NCBI GenBank assembly: GCA_041648665.1
Contig: JBAZOP010000052.1
Span: forward strand, 1-20,579
Reading direction: 5' to 3'
Length of the DNA: 20,579 nucleotides
Origin: a bacterium
GTDB taxonomy: Bacteria; UBA10199; 2-02-FULL-44-16; JAAZCA01
Below, piece after piece: positions 8,142 through 14,475 of this stretch. The position numbers were made by a program, and so were the translations under genes. Each line of letters starts with the position of its first letter. Position 1 is the first letter of the stretch. Below the pieces are notes generated by a model. It did not search any database and was not told the origin of the DNA. It saw nothing but the letters and a program-made list of their open reading frames with translations.

Positions 8142-9089
8142 ATGAGGCATCTCAAGAAATCGATCATAACGGCGGCTCTTGTCATCGCACTGCCGATCTC
8201 GGCGGCGGCGAAGAAGAGCACCTATATCGCCACGGATCACCGCTTCGACTTCGTGAAGCTCACCGAGATCAAGCCCTCTGAATCGGCGGCCCTCGGCATC
8301 ACGCATCCCTCGAAGCTCGACGAGCAGGGGCTCAAGTCCGCGCTCGAGTCCGTCATGCTCGCCCGCAGCTTCATCATCAAGAAGGAGGTCGATACGCAGC
8401 GCGTGTTCGACGACGGCGCGGCGAATTATCTCGCTCACAATATGTCCATAGCTTTCGCGCAGGCCAAGCCCAACGAGAAGGTCGTCTTCTCATATATGCA
8501 GAAGGATCCGGTCTTCATCATCCGCAACGACAGGCTGAACCTAGGCGAGGCCTGGATGCAGGGCGACGATCTGCACATCAAGTTCAAGAAGCTCTACGCC
8601 AAAGTGACCGGCGACGTGGACAAGCGCGGCAACGAGAGCAAGGCGGTCGCCAGGGCCCGGGGGCTCAGGATCCAGCTCGAGCTCCAGCCCGGCCAGCAGA
8701 TGGCGGTGAACGACGTTGAGGAGCTGATCCTCAACATCAACTACAACTACGCGGCCGACGTGCAGAAGCGCGAGCAGCAGGCCAAAGCAGTGCCCACCTC
8801 GGGCAAGACCATGTCGGGCGAAGCCGTCGTCCTGCCTGCCGGCGAGGCCCAGGCAGCGCAGCCGGTCGAGGAGACGAAATCCAAGTCCAAATCCAAGTCA
8901 AAGGCTAAAGCATCTGATGCGGAGGCGACGGCTGCTGCTGCGGCCGCTGCCCCAGCCGCCTCCGCAGCGGGCGGAGCGGAGGGGGGGGTGGAGCAGAGGA
9001 TCCGCTCGCTCGATTCGCTGCGCAAGGAAGGGCTGATAACGGACAAGGAGTACAAGGAGAAGAAGAAGGAGATACTCAAGGATCTGTAG
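8142..9089 (+). CDS. exported protein of unknown function with C-terminal SHOCT-like segment
   Basis: I do not recognise the main domain. The 315-residue product has a signal peptide (basic MRHLKKS, hydrophobic 8-19, SAAA at 20-23 before KK), so it is likely periplasmic or secreted. Residues 25-205 form a mixed alpha/beta region with no family signature I can name. Residues 246-256 are an alternating Lys/Ser linker (KSKSKSKSKAK), then an Ala-rich tract (about 259-280). Residues 285-315, RIRSLDSLRKEGLITDKEY followed by KEKKKEILKDL, match the SHOCT pattern: a short helical hairpin with 'L-x-x-G-x-I/L-T-x-x-E-F/Y-x-x-K-K'. I chose ATG 8142 because the GGAGG at 8130-8134 is 7 bases away. The ATG at 8136 is only one base from it, and an earlier start at 8052 lacks a signal peptide. 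A terminator follows the gene, so it is probably monocistronic. Confidence 0.75.
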   Translation: MRHLKKSIITAALVIALPISAAAKKSTYIATDHRFDFVKLTEIKPSESAALGITHPSKLDEQGLKSALESVMLARSFIIKKEVDTQRVFDDGAANYLAHNMSIAFAQAKPNEKVVFSYMQKDPVFIIRNDRLNLGEAWMQGDDLHIKFKKLYAKVTGDVDKRGNESKAVARARGLRIQLELQPGQQMAVNDVEELILNINYNYAADVQKREQQAKAVPTSGKTMSGEAVVLPAGEAQAAQPVEETKSKSKSKSKAKASDAEATAAAAAAAPAASAAGGAEGGVEQRIRSLDSLRKEGLITDKEYKEKKKEILKDL

Positions 9090-9116
9090 GATGAGGGTCC
9101 CCTTATTCCTTATTTG

Positions 9117-9153
9117 ATACCCGCCCTCCTGAAGGATGGCGGGTATTGTTTTT
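9117..9153 (+). terminator. Rho-independent terminator after the SHOCT-protein gene
   Basis: A perfect 9-base stem, ATACCCGCC (9117-9125) with GGCGGGTAT (9138-9146), is followed by TGTTTTT (9147-9153). A further CCT/AGG pairing is possible inside the loop. It lies 27 bases after the stop at 9089 and ends 22 bases before tlyA, so tlyA must start from a promoter within or just after it or depend on read-through. Confidence 0.9.
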
Positions 9154-9175
9154 AAGGGCCGGTCGCGAATTGCAT

Positions 9176-9949
9176 ATGGCAAAAGTGCGGATCGACAAGT
9201 TCGTCGTGGAAAAGGGGCTGGCGCTGTCGCGCGAGAAGGCGCAGGCGCTCATCATGGCGGGATGCGTTCTGATAGACGAGACGCCGGCGACAAAACCGGG
9301 CCAGCTCGTCGACCCGGATGCCGTTGTGCGCGTGCGCGGCGAGGACCATCCCTACGTGAGCCGCGGCGGAGTGAAGCTCGCGGCGGCGTTCTCGGAGTTC
9401 AAAATAGATGCGGAGGGAAAGATCTGCATGGACGTCGGGGCGTCGACCGGCGGGTTCACCGACTGCCTCCTCAAGTCGGGTGCTGCGCGCATCTATGCTG
9501 TCGACGTGGGTTACGGGCAGCTCGACCAGAGGGTCGCGCGCGACGATAGGGTGATCGTGCTCGACCGCCAGAACATCCGTTCTCTAAAGAAGGGCAAGAT
9601 CGCCGAGACCATCGACCTCGCGGTGATAGACGTCTCGTTCATATCCCTTTCCCTCGTCCTGCCCGCGGTTGACCTATTCCTCAAGGAGGGCGCCTCCGTC
9701 ATTGCGCTGATCAAGCCGCAGTTCGAGGTGGGCAGGGAGTTGGTAGGCAAGGGGGGCATCGTGCGCGACCCGGCTTCGCACGAGCTTGCGATAGAGAAAG
9801 TCAGGGCCGCAGCAAAGGGGCTCGGCTGGGAAGAGCGCGGCCTCATCGAATCCCCCATCACGGGGGCCAAGGGGAACAAGGAATTTCTCATATATTTCAA
9901 GAAGCCATTGGGTCAAAATTCATGCAAAGAAGCGAAACAAGTCTTATAA
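9176..9949 (+). CDS. tlyA: TlyA-family 2'-O-ribose rRNA methyltransferase, with a replaced C-terminus
   Basis: The 257-residue protein has an N-terminal S4 RNA-binding domain (about 4-60, MAKVRIDKFVVEKGLALSRE...) and an FtsJ-like methyltransferase domain. YVSRGGVKL (60-68) starts the second domain, the SAM-binding motif is MDVGASTGGFTD (85-96), and IDVSFISLS (151-159) and LIKPQFEVGR (178-187) supply catalytic positions. Characterised TlyA proteins 2'-O-methylate C1409 of 16S rRNA, and in some species C1920 of 23S rRNA; the older 'hemolysin' name is not a good functional description. ATG 9176 begins the S4 domain, with only a weak AAGGG upstream. The last 19 residues after EFL (IYFKKPLGQNSCKEAKQVL) lie beyond a 24-base direct repeat. 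A second diverged version of this 3' end is at 14476-14527, so the present C-terminus may have been brought in by the neighbouring element. Confidence 0.93.
   Translation: MAKVRIDKFVVEKGLALSREKAQALIMAGCVLIDETPATKPGQLVDPDAVVRVRGEDHPYVSRGGVKLAAAFSEFKIDAEGKICMDVGASTGGFTDCLLKSGAARIYAVDVGYGQLDQRVARDDRVIVLDRQNIRSLKKGKIAETIDLAVIDVSFISLSLVLPAVDLFLKEGASVIALIKPQFEVGRELVGKGGIVRDPASHELAIEKVRAAAKGLGWEERGLIESPITGAKGNKEFLIYFKKPLGQNSCKEAKQVL
9865..9888 (+). repeat. left copy of 24-base direct repeat inside the tlyA 3' end (putative attachment core)
   Basis: The 24 bases running from GGCCAAGGGG to GGAATTTCT are identical to 14476-14499, at an offset of 4611 bases. They encode AKGNKEFL (tlyA residues 231-238, with the last base of codon 230) in the same reading as the right copy. 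Bases immediately outside differ (G versus A before, C versus G after). Repeats of this length at the end of a conserved gene, around a non-conserved block, resemble attL/attR sites. Confidence 0.8.
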
Positions 9950-9960
9950 TTCATGGCATT

Positions 9961-9985
9961 GGCAAGTTATATCTCTTGCCTTTTT
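9961..9985 (+). terminator. Rho-independent terminator after tlyA
   Basis: GGCAAG (9961-9966) pairs with CTTGCC (9975-9980) around an 8-base loop and is followed at once by TTTTT (9981-9985). It lies 11 bases after the tlyA stop. The stem is short but well formed. It would separate tlyA from the RCC1 genes, which then need a promoter in 9986-10050. A TATAAC at 10022-10027 is a possible -10, without a convincing -35. Confidence 0.7.
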
Positions 9986-10063
9986 GCGGGGCTCTGGATA
10001 TAGAGGCCCACGCCAATGGCGTATAACGATCAAATTTAAACATCATACTGAGGAGGTTTGATC

Positions 10064-11530
10064 ATGTCCGCATTCAACATGGATTTCAAAAATCCCACCA
10101 CATGGCTGCTCGCGCCGCTCGTCGCACCGTTGCTGCCGTTCGCGCTGCTCAGTGGCTGCGATGACGGAGGCTCTGCGACGGGGGATTGCACGGAGGGCGA
10201 GACGCAGCAGTGCTACTGCGCGGGCGGCGACGTGGGCGCGCAGATATGTGAGACGGACGACACATGGGGGGAGTGCGACTGCGGCAGCGCCGATGCCGAC
10301 ACCGATGTGGATACGGATACCGACACCGACGTCGATACGGACAGCGACACGGACGTGGACACGGATACCGATACCGATACCGACACCGACGTGGATACGG
10401 ATACCGACACCGATACCGGATGCAGCGGCCTGCTCACGGATGTGTATTCTGTATCTGCTGGTTCCGATCATACTTGTGCGCTTCTAAATAGCGGTGGCGT
10501 CAAATGTTGGGGGTCTAATCATTATGGTCAGCTTGGCGATGGGAACAGTGGGTATGATCAAATGGAGACTGTGCCCGTGGATGTCGTGGGCCTCTCCTAC
10601 GGTGGGGAGGTTCTCTCTGCAGGGGGAGATTTTACGTGTGCCCTTATGACTTCGGGTGGTGTCATGTGCTGGGGAGAAAACGGAGATGGTCAGATTGGCG
10701 ATGGGACATTTGATGACTCAGTTGTGCCAACTGATGTCGTGGATCTCTCTTCCGGTGTATCATTAATTTCTACCGGAAGAAGACACGCATGTGTCGTGCT
10801 GGGGGGGGATAACGTCAAGTGTTGGGGATACAATGAATTCGGACAGCTTGGGAACGGGACGACAGGCAATCAAAACACGCCGGTGGATGTGATCGGTGAA
10901 TCTGCTTTGACGCAGTTCGCCTCTGCTGGATACTCCCACACATGTGGATTGAATCTCTCGGGTAGCGCCATGTGTTGGGGAAACAACGCATATGGTCAAC
11001 TTGGAAACGGAGCTACAAGCGATGAGCATATGCCGGTGGATGTGACGGTGGTATCCTCCGGAGCGCTGCAGACCATTGTTGCCGGCAATTTTGCTCATAC
11101 ATGTGGTTTGCTGACCACGGGCGGGGTTAAGTGTTGGGGATACAACGAGCTCGGTCAGCTCGGTAACGGAACGACCAGCAATTCGATATCCGCTATGGAT
11201 GTCTCAGGTCTCTCATCTGGCGTGCTTGATATCGATGCAGGTTCCAATTTTACGTGCGCACTTCTTGTTACGGGTGCTGTCAAGTGTTGGGGGGATAACA
11301 GCTACGGGCAGCTCGGAAATGGCAGTACCGGCGGCTATGAAACGACTCCTGTGGATGTTGTGGGTCTCTCTTCAGGTGTTTCATCGATTGATGTTGGCAG
11401 TAGCAGCCATGCCTGCGCTGTTATGACTGCGGGTACTGTCAAGTGCTGGGGGCGCAATTTGGAAGGTGCGCTTGGTGATGGGACGACGACTAATTCAAAC
11501 ACCCCCGTCGATGTCGTCTGCGGGGAGTAG
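10064..11530 (+). CDS. RCC1-repeat beta-propeller lipoprotein, paralogue 1
   Basis: The 488-residue protein has four parts. Residues 1-32 are a hydrophobic leader ending in the lipobox LSGC (Cys32). Residues 41-73 are a Cys-rich module with six cysteines (DCTEGETQQCYC to WGECDC) of a kind common in deltaproteobacterial lipoproteins. Residues 77-118 are an Asp/Thr/Val repeat linker. From about 120 come seven RCC1-type repeats of about 50 residues, each with 'H-T-C-A-L/V' and 'V-K-C-W-G-x-N-x-x-G-Q-L-G-x-G' and most ending PVDVVGLS. This predicts a seven-bladed propeller displayed on a lipid anchor. Partner and function are unknown; a Ran-exchange role as in eukaryotic RCC1 is not implied. AGGAGG at 10051-10056 is 7 bases from ATG 10064, which fixes the start. 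The next paralogue starts 33 bases downstream, so the genes are probably cotranscribed. Confidence 0.85.
   Translation: MSAFNMDFKNPTTWLLAPLVAPLLPFALLSGCDDGGSATGDCTEGETQQCYCAGGDVGAQICETDDTWGECDCGSADADTDVDTDTDTDVDTDSDTDVDTDTDTDTDTDVDTDTDTDTGCSGLLTDVYSVSAGSDHTCALLNSGGVKCWGSNHYGQLGDGNSGYDQMETVPVDVVGLSYGGEVLSAGGDFTCALMTSGGVMCWGENGDGQIGDGTFDDSVVPTDVVDLSSGVSLISTGRRHACVVLGGDNVKCWGYNEFGQLGNGTTGNQNTPVDVIGESALTQFASAGYSHTCGLNLSGSAMCWGNNAYGQLGNGATSDEHMPVDVTVVSSGALQTIVAGNFAHTCGLLTTGGVKCWGYNELGQLGNGTTSNSISAMDVSGLSSGVLDIDAGSNFTCALLVTGAVKCWGDNSYGQLGNGSTGGYETTPVDVVGLSSGVSSIDVGSSSHACAVMTAGTVKCWGRNLEGALGDGTTTNSNTPVDVVCGE
10292..10417 (+). repeat. Asp-Thr/Asp-Val codon repeat linker of paralogue 1
   Basis: Forty-two residues (77-118) are built almost only of Asp alternating with Thr, Val, Ser and Ala, in DTDTDTDV-like units. 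The DNA is a degenerate tandem array of GAY plus ACN/GTN codons (GATACCGATACC type). The alternating acidic pattern suggests an extended, possibly calcium-binding spacer between the lipid-proximal head and the propeller. Mixed synonymous codons (GAT/GAC, ACC/ACG) show the array is not a recent pure expansion. Confidence 0.85.
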
Positions 11531-11563
11531 ATAAAAACAGATATAGATCAAGGAGGATTCGAC

Positions 11564-13012
11564 ATGTCCGCATTCAACATGGATCCCAAAAATCCCACTA
11601 CTTGGCTGCTGGCTCCGCTCGTCGCACCGCTGCTGCCGTTCACGCTGCTCGGCGGCTGTGATGACGGAGGTTCTGCGGCCGGGGACTGTACGGAGGGGGA
11701 GACGCAGCAGTGTTATTGCGCAGGCGGCGATGTGGGCGCGCAGGTCTGTGAGGCGGACGGCGCATGGGGGCCGTGCGACTGCGGCAGCACCGATGCCGAC
11801 ACGGACGTGGATACGGATTCCGACACCGATGTCGATACGGACACCGACACCGACGTGGACACGGATACCGACACCGACGTGGATACTGATACCGATACCG
11901 ATACCGGATGCAGCGGCCTGCTCACGGATGTCGTTGCGATCTCCACGGGCATGACTCACGCATGCGCGCTTTTGACCACAGGCGATGTCAAGTGTTGGGG
12001 AGCCAACAACTATGGCCAACTCGGCGACGGGACGACTGATGATTCGCCTGTCCCTGTGGACGTCGTCGGGCTCCCTTCCGTTGTGGAAGATGTCTCTGCA
12101 GGAACCGAGTATACATGTGTGGTTTTGACTATAGGCGGCGTGAAGTGTTGGGGAAACAATGTGCACGGTCAGCTCGGCGACGGCACGACGACCAATTCAA
12201 TCGCCCCTGTCGGGGTAGTCGGGCTTTCCTCCGCTGATTCTGTAGAGGCTTCTTTAGGTTTTATATGGACGCATACGTGCGCGTTGCTGGCTTCTGGCGG
12301 CGTACAGTGTTGGGGAAGCAACGACTTTGGTCAGCTCGGCAATGGGACTACCGATGATTCGGCTACTCCGGTGGACGTAGCGTCGCTCTTCTCTTCGACG
12401 CAATCCGTGTCTGTGGGGTATTCTGAGGCATGTGCTCTGAATTCCTCCGGCAATGCCATGTGCTGGGGAAACAATGTGTTTGGCCAGCTCGGGAACGGCA
12501 TTACGGGCAACTCAAGCTTGCCAGTGAATGTGACGGTCGTCCCCTCGGGAACGATTCAGGATTTGAGTGTTGGTTTCCGCTTCGTTTGTGCCGTCCTCAC
12601 TTCCGGTGCCCTCAAGTGCTGGGGGGACAACGAGTCAGGCCAGCTTGGGAACGGAAACACCACCGATTCGCTTTCCGCAGTGGATGTCGTTGGTCTTTCC
12701 TCAGGCGTAGAAACTGTTCACGCTGGCGGTTTTACCGTCTGTGCGCTCCTGACTTCTGGCGGAGTAAAGTGCTGGGGAAACAATAACAATGGTCAACTCG
12801 GTGACGGGACTACCGGTTATTCGAATGTTCCGGTTGATGTCGTTGGTCTCTCCTCGGGCGTGCAGGCTGTTTCCGTCAGTGCCGCTCTTACGTGTGCCCT
12901 CATGGATTCGGGCAACGTCAAGTGCTGGGGACTCAATGACTATGGTCAGCTCGGCGACGGGGACACCTATTATTATTCGGCAATCCCCGTCGATGTCGTC
13001 TGCGGGCCGTAG
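11564..13012 (+). CDS. RCC1-repeat beta-propeller lipoprotein, paralogue 2
   Basis: The 482-residue protein is the closest relative of the gene before it. The leader is nearly the same (MSAFNMDPKNPTTWLLAPLV, then LLGGC with Cys32), as is the six-Cys head (41-73). An Asp/Thr linker (77-114) is four residues shorter, and there are again seven RCC1-type repeats ending PVDVVCGP. Repeat 4 in both proteins has the same departure from consensus, NSSGNAMCWGNN followed by VTVVPSG. Repeat 5 in both has SxSAxDV instead of a Pro-containing ending. The pair therefore arose by duplication of the whole gene. AGGAGG at 11551-11556 lies 7 bases before ATG 11564. As a lipoprotein it should sit in the envelope; Asp33 directly after the Cys is the E. 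coli inner-membrane retention signal, though that rule may not hold in this lineage. Confidence 0.85.
   Translation: MSAFNMDPKNPTTWLLAPLVAPLLPFTLLGGCDDGGSAAGDCTEGETQQCYCAGGDVGAQVCEADGAWGPCDCGSTDADTDVDTDSDTDVDTDTDTDVDTDTDTDVDTDTDTDTGCSGLLTDVVAISTGMTHACALLTTGDVKCWGANNYGQLGDGTTDDSPVPVDVVGLPSVVEDVSAGTEYTCVVLTIGGVKCWGNNVHGQLGDGTTTNSIAPVGVVGLSSADSVEASLGFIWTHTCALLASGGVQCWGSNDFGQLGNGTTDDSATPVDVASLFSSTQSVSVGYSEACALNSSGNAMCWGNNVFGQLGNGITGNSSLPVNVTVVPSGTIQDLSVGFRFVCAVLTSGALKCWGDNESGQLGNGNTTDSLSAVDVVGLSSGVETVHAGGFTVCALLTSGGVKCWGNNNNGQLGDGTTGYSNVPVDVVGLSSGVQAVSVSAALTCALMDSGNVKCWGLNDYGQLGDGDTYYYSAIPVDVVCGP
11792..11905 (+). repeat. Asp-Thr/Asp-Val codon repeat linker of paralogue 2
   Basis: Residues 77-114 (38 residues) repeat DTDTDV-like units, with two copies of DTDTDTDV-type phrasing in a row. 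The array is 12 bases shorter than the corresponding array of paralogue 1, a whole number of codon pairs. That is what slippage or unequal recombination within the array would give without breaking frame. Confidence 0.85.
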
Positions 13013-13027
13013 ATAAATCGGGTTTTC

Positions 13028-13047
13028 GACAGTCTAAGACAGTTTAA
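13028..13047 (+). repeat. 10-base tandem duplication between paralogues 2 and 3
   Basis: GACAGTCTAA (13028-13037) is followed directly by GACAGTTTAA (13038-13047), differing at one base. It lies in the 61-base gap between the second and third RCC1 genes, upstream of the AAGAGG ribosome-binding site (13063-13068). It could be an operator half-site pair or simply a small slippage duplication. Confidence 0.5.
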
Positions 13048-13073
13048 GATGGATATATATTCAAGAGGTTAAA

Positions 13074-14456
13074 ATGGCCCTGTTCAAATTGGATCTCGAC
13101 AACCCGATTGCGTGGCTGCTCGCCCCGCTGCTCCCGTTCGCCTTCCTGGGTGGCTGCGCTGAGGGAGGCTCTGCGAGCTCGGGTTGTACGGAGGGCGAGA
13201 CGCAGCTGTGTACCTGTACGGGCGAAGACGTCGGTGCTCAGGTCTGCGAAGCGGACGCCACCTGGGGGCCGTGCGATTGCAGCGGGGGAGATGCCGACAC
13301 GGATGTGGACGGCGACTCCGATGTGGATGGTGATACCGACGCGGATACGGACACGTGCCCTGACGGCTTTCTCGGCGGTGTGGTTGAAGTTTCTGCCGGT
13401 GACGGTTACACGTGCGCGCTTTTGAATACAGGCGGCCTCAAATGCTGGGGGAACAACGGACTTGGTCAGCTCGGCGATGGCACGATGTATAATTCATACG
13501 TTCCCGTGAACGTCGTCGGCCTCTCTTCTGATGTGTATGGTTTCTCCGCCGGTTCTTGGTATGTTTGTGCCGTCATGACCTACGGCGGCGTCAAGTGCTG
13601 GGGGGGCAACGGAAGCGGTCAGCTCGGCGACGGGGCTACCTACTATAATTCGAGCGTTCCCGTCGACGTTGTTGGCCTCTCCTCGGCCATGGAGGCCGTC
13701 TCAGCCGGTTCCTCGCATACGTGTGCGCTCATGCAGTCGGGCGGCGTGAAGTGTTGGGGAAATAACTACTATAGTCAACTCGGCGACGGTACGGCGGATA
13801 ATTCATACGTTCCCGTGAGCGTAATAGGTCTCTCTTCGAACGTCGATGCTGTGTCTGTCGGCAACGTATCGTATACATGTGTGCTTTTGACTATGGGCGG
13901 ACTCAAGTGCTGGGGGTACGATGGTCAGGGTCAACTCGGCGACGGAATCGCCGGTGGCCATGAGATAACTCCAGTCGATGTCGTGGGCCTTTCCTCCGGC
14001 GTGGAGGATATCTCCGCAGGCAGCAACCATACGTGCGTGATATTGGCCTCCAGCGGTGTGGAATGCTGGGGGGGCAATGACCATGGCCAGCTTGGCGACG
14101 GCACCTTTGATGATTCGGCTGTTCCCGTCAACGTCGCGGGTCTTCCCTCAGGCGTGGAGGATGTCTCCGCCGGATACAGGCATACGTGCGTGGTTATGAC
14201 ATCAGGCGCTGTTATGTGCTGGGGAGAGAACACGTGGGGCCAGCTTGGCAACGGAACCTGTGACGATTCGGCCACCCCCGTCAGCGTCGTCGGCCTCTCC
14301 TCGGGAGTGAAGAGCGTTGCCGTGGGAGATGACCATACGTGTGTGGTGATGACCTCCGGCGGAGTGAAGTGTTGGGGAGACAACGAATACGGCCAGCTTG
14401 GCGTCTGGCCGGCCAGTTTTTCAAACACCCCCGTCGACGTCGTCTGCGGGGAGTAG
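13074..14456 (+). CDS. RCC1-repeat beta-propeller lipoprotein, paralogue 3 (diverged)
   Basis: The 460-residue protein has the same four-part plan but is clearly diverged. The leader is MALFKLDLDNPIAWLLAPLL and PFAFLGGC (lipid Cys28, followed by Ala rather than Asp). The six-Cys head spans 38-69. A shorter Asp-rich linker (73-94) contains Gly (DVDGDSDVDGDTD), and seven RCC1-type repeats follow. The last repeat lacks the usual GDGTT loop and reads YGQLGVWPASFSNTPVDVV before the closing CGE. Cys95 at the start and the Cys at the end of the propeller are kept. AAGAGG at 13063-13068 precedes ATG 13074. It lies 61 bases after paralogue 2 and may be read from the same transcript or from its own promoter. 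The right 24-base repeat begins 19 bases after its stop. Confidence 0.85.
   Translation: MALFKLDLDNPIAWLLAPLLPFAFLGGCAEGGSASSGCTEGETQLCTCTGEDVGAQVCEADATWGPCDCSGGDADTDVDGDSDVDGDTDADTDTCPDGFLGGVVEVSAGDGYTCALLNTGGLKCWGNNGLGQLGDGTMYNSYVPVNVVGLSSDVYGFSAGSWYVCAVMTYGGVKCWGGNGSGQLGDGATYYNSSVPVDVVGLSSAMEAVSAGSSHTCALMQSGGVKCWGNNYYSQLGDGTADNSYVPVSVIGLSSNVDAVSVGNVSYTCVLLTMGGLKCWGYDGQGQLGDGIAGGHEITPVDVVGLSSGVEDISAGSNHTCVILASSGVECWGGNDHGQLGDGTFDDSAVPVNVAGLPSGVEDVSAGYRHTCVVMTSGAVMCWGENTWGQLGNGTCDDSATPVSVVGLSSGVKSVAVGDDHTCVVMTSGGVKCWGDNEYGQLGVWPASFSNTPVDVVCGE
13290..13355 (+). repeat. Asp/Gly-rich linker of paralogue 3
   Basis: Residues 73-94 read DADTDVDGDSDVDGDTDAD and end with Thr-Asp-Thr before Cys95. 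The repeated DVDGDSD/DVDGDTD units have the DxDxDG spacing of calcium-binding loops (as in dockerin, EF-hand or thrombospondin type 3 repeats), unlike the Gly-free DT tracts of the other two paralogues. Calcium binding is inferred. Confidence 0.7.
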
Positions 14457-14475
14457 GTGAGACAGAAATAGCTAA

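Noticed and set aside
7980..8438. Upstream extension of the DUF4190-like protein
   Set aside because: It runs antisense into the SHOCT-protein gene, while GGAGG precedes ATG at 7979.
9176..9949. tlyA as a true hemolysin toxin
   Set aside because: The S4 plus FtsJ-like methyltransferase architecture and SAM motif show an rRNA methyltransferase.
10292..10417. The GATACC-type array as a CRISPR or minisatellite
   Set aside because: There are no spacers, and it lies in frame in a lipoprotein linker that also occurs in the paralogues.
10043..10471. Minus-strand frames across the first Asp/Thr tract coding for Val/Gly/Ile/Arg or Ser/Val repeats (a similar one lies at 11495-12166)
   Set aside because: These are the reverse frames of the DT codon array. 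The plus-strand frame has the ribosome-binding site, lipobox and propeller.
10064..14456. The RCC1 proteins as Ran-type nucleotide exchange factors
   Set aside because: They have lipoprotein signals and paired cysteines, indicating export. Only the propeller fold is shared with eukaryotic RCC1.
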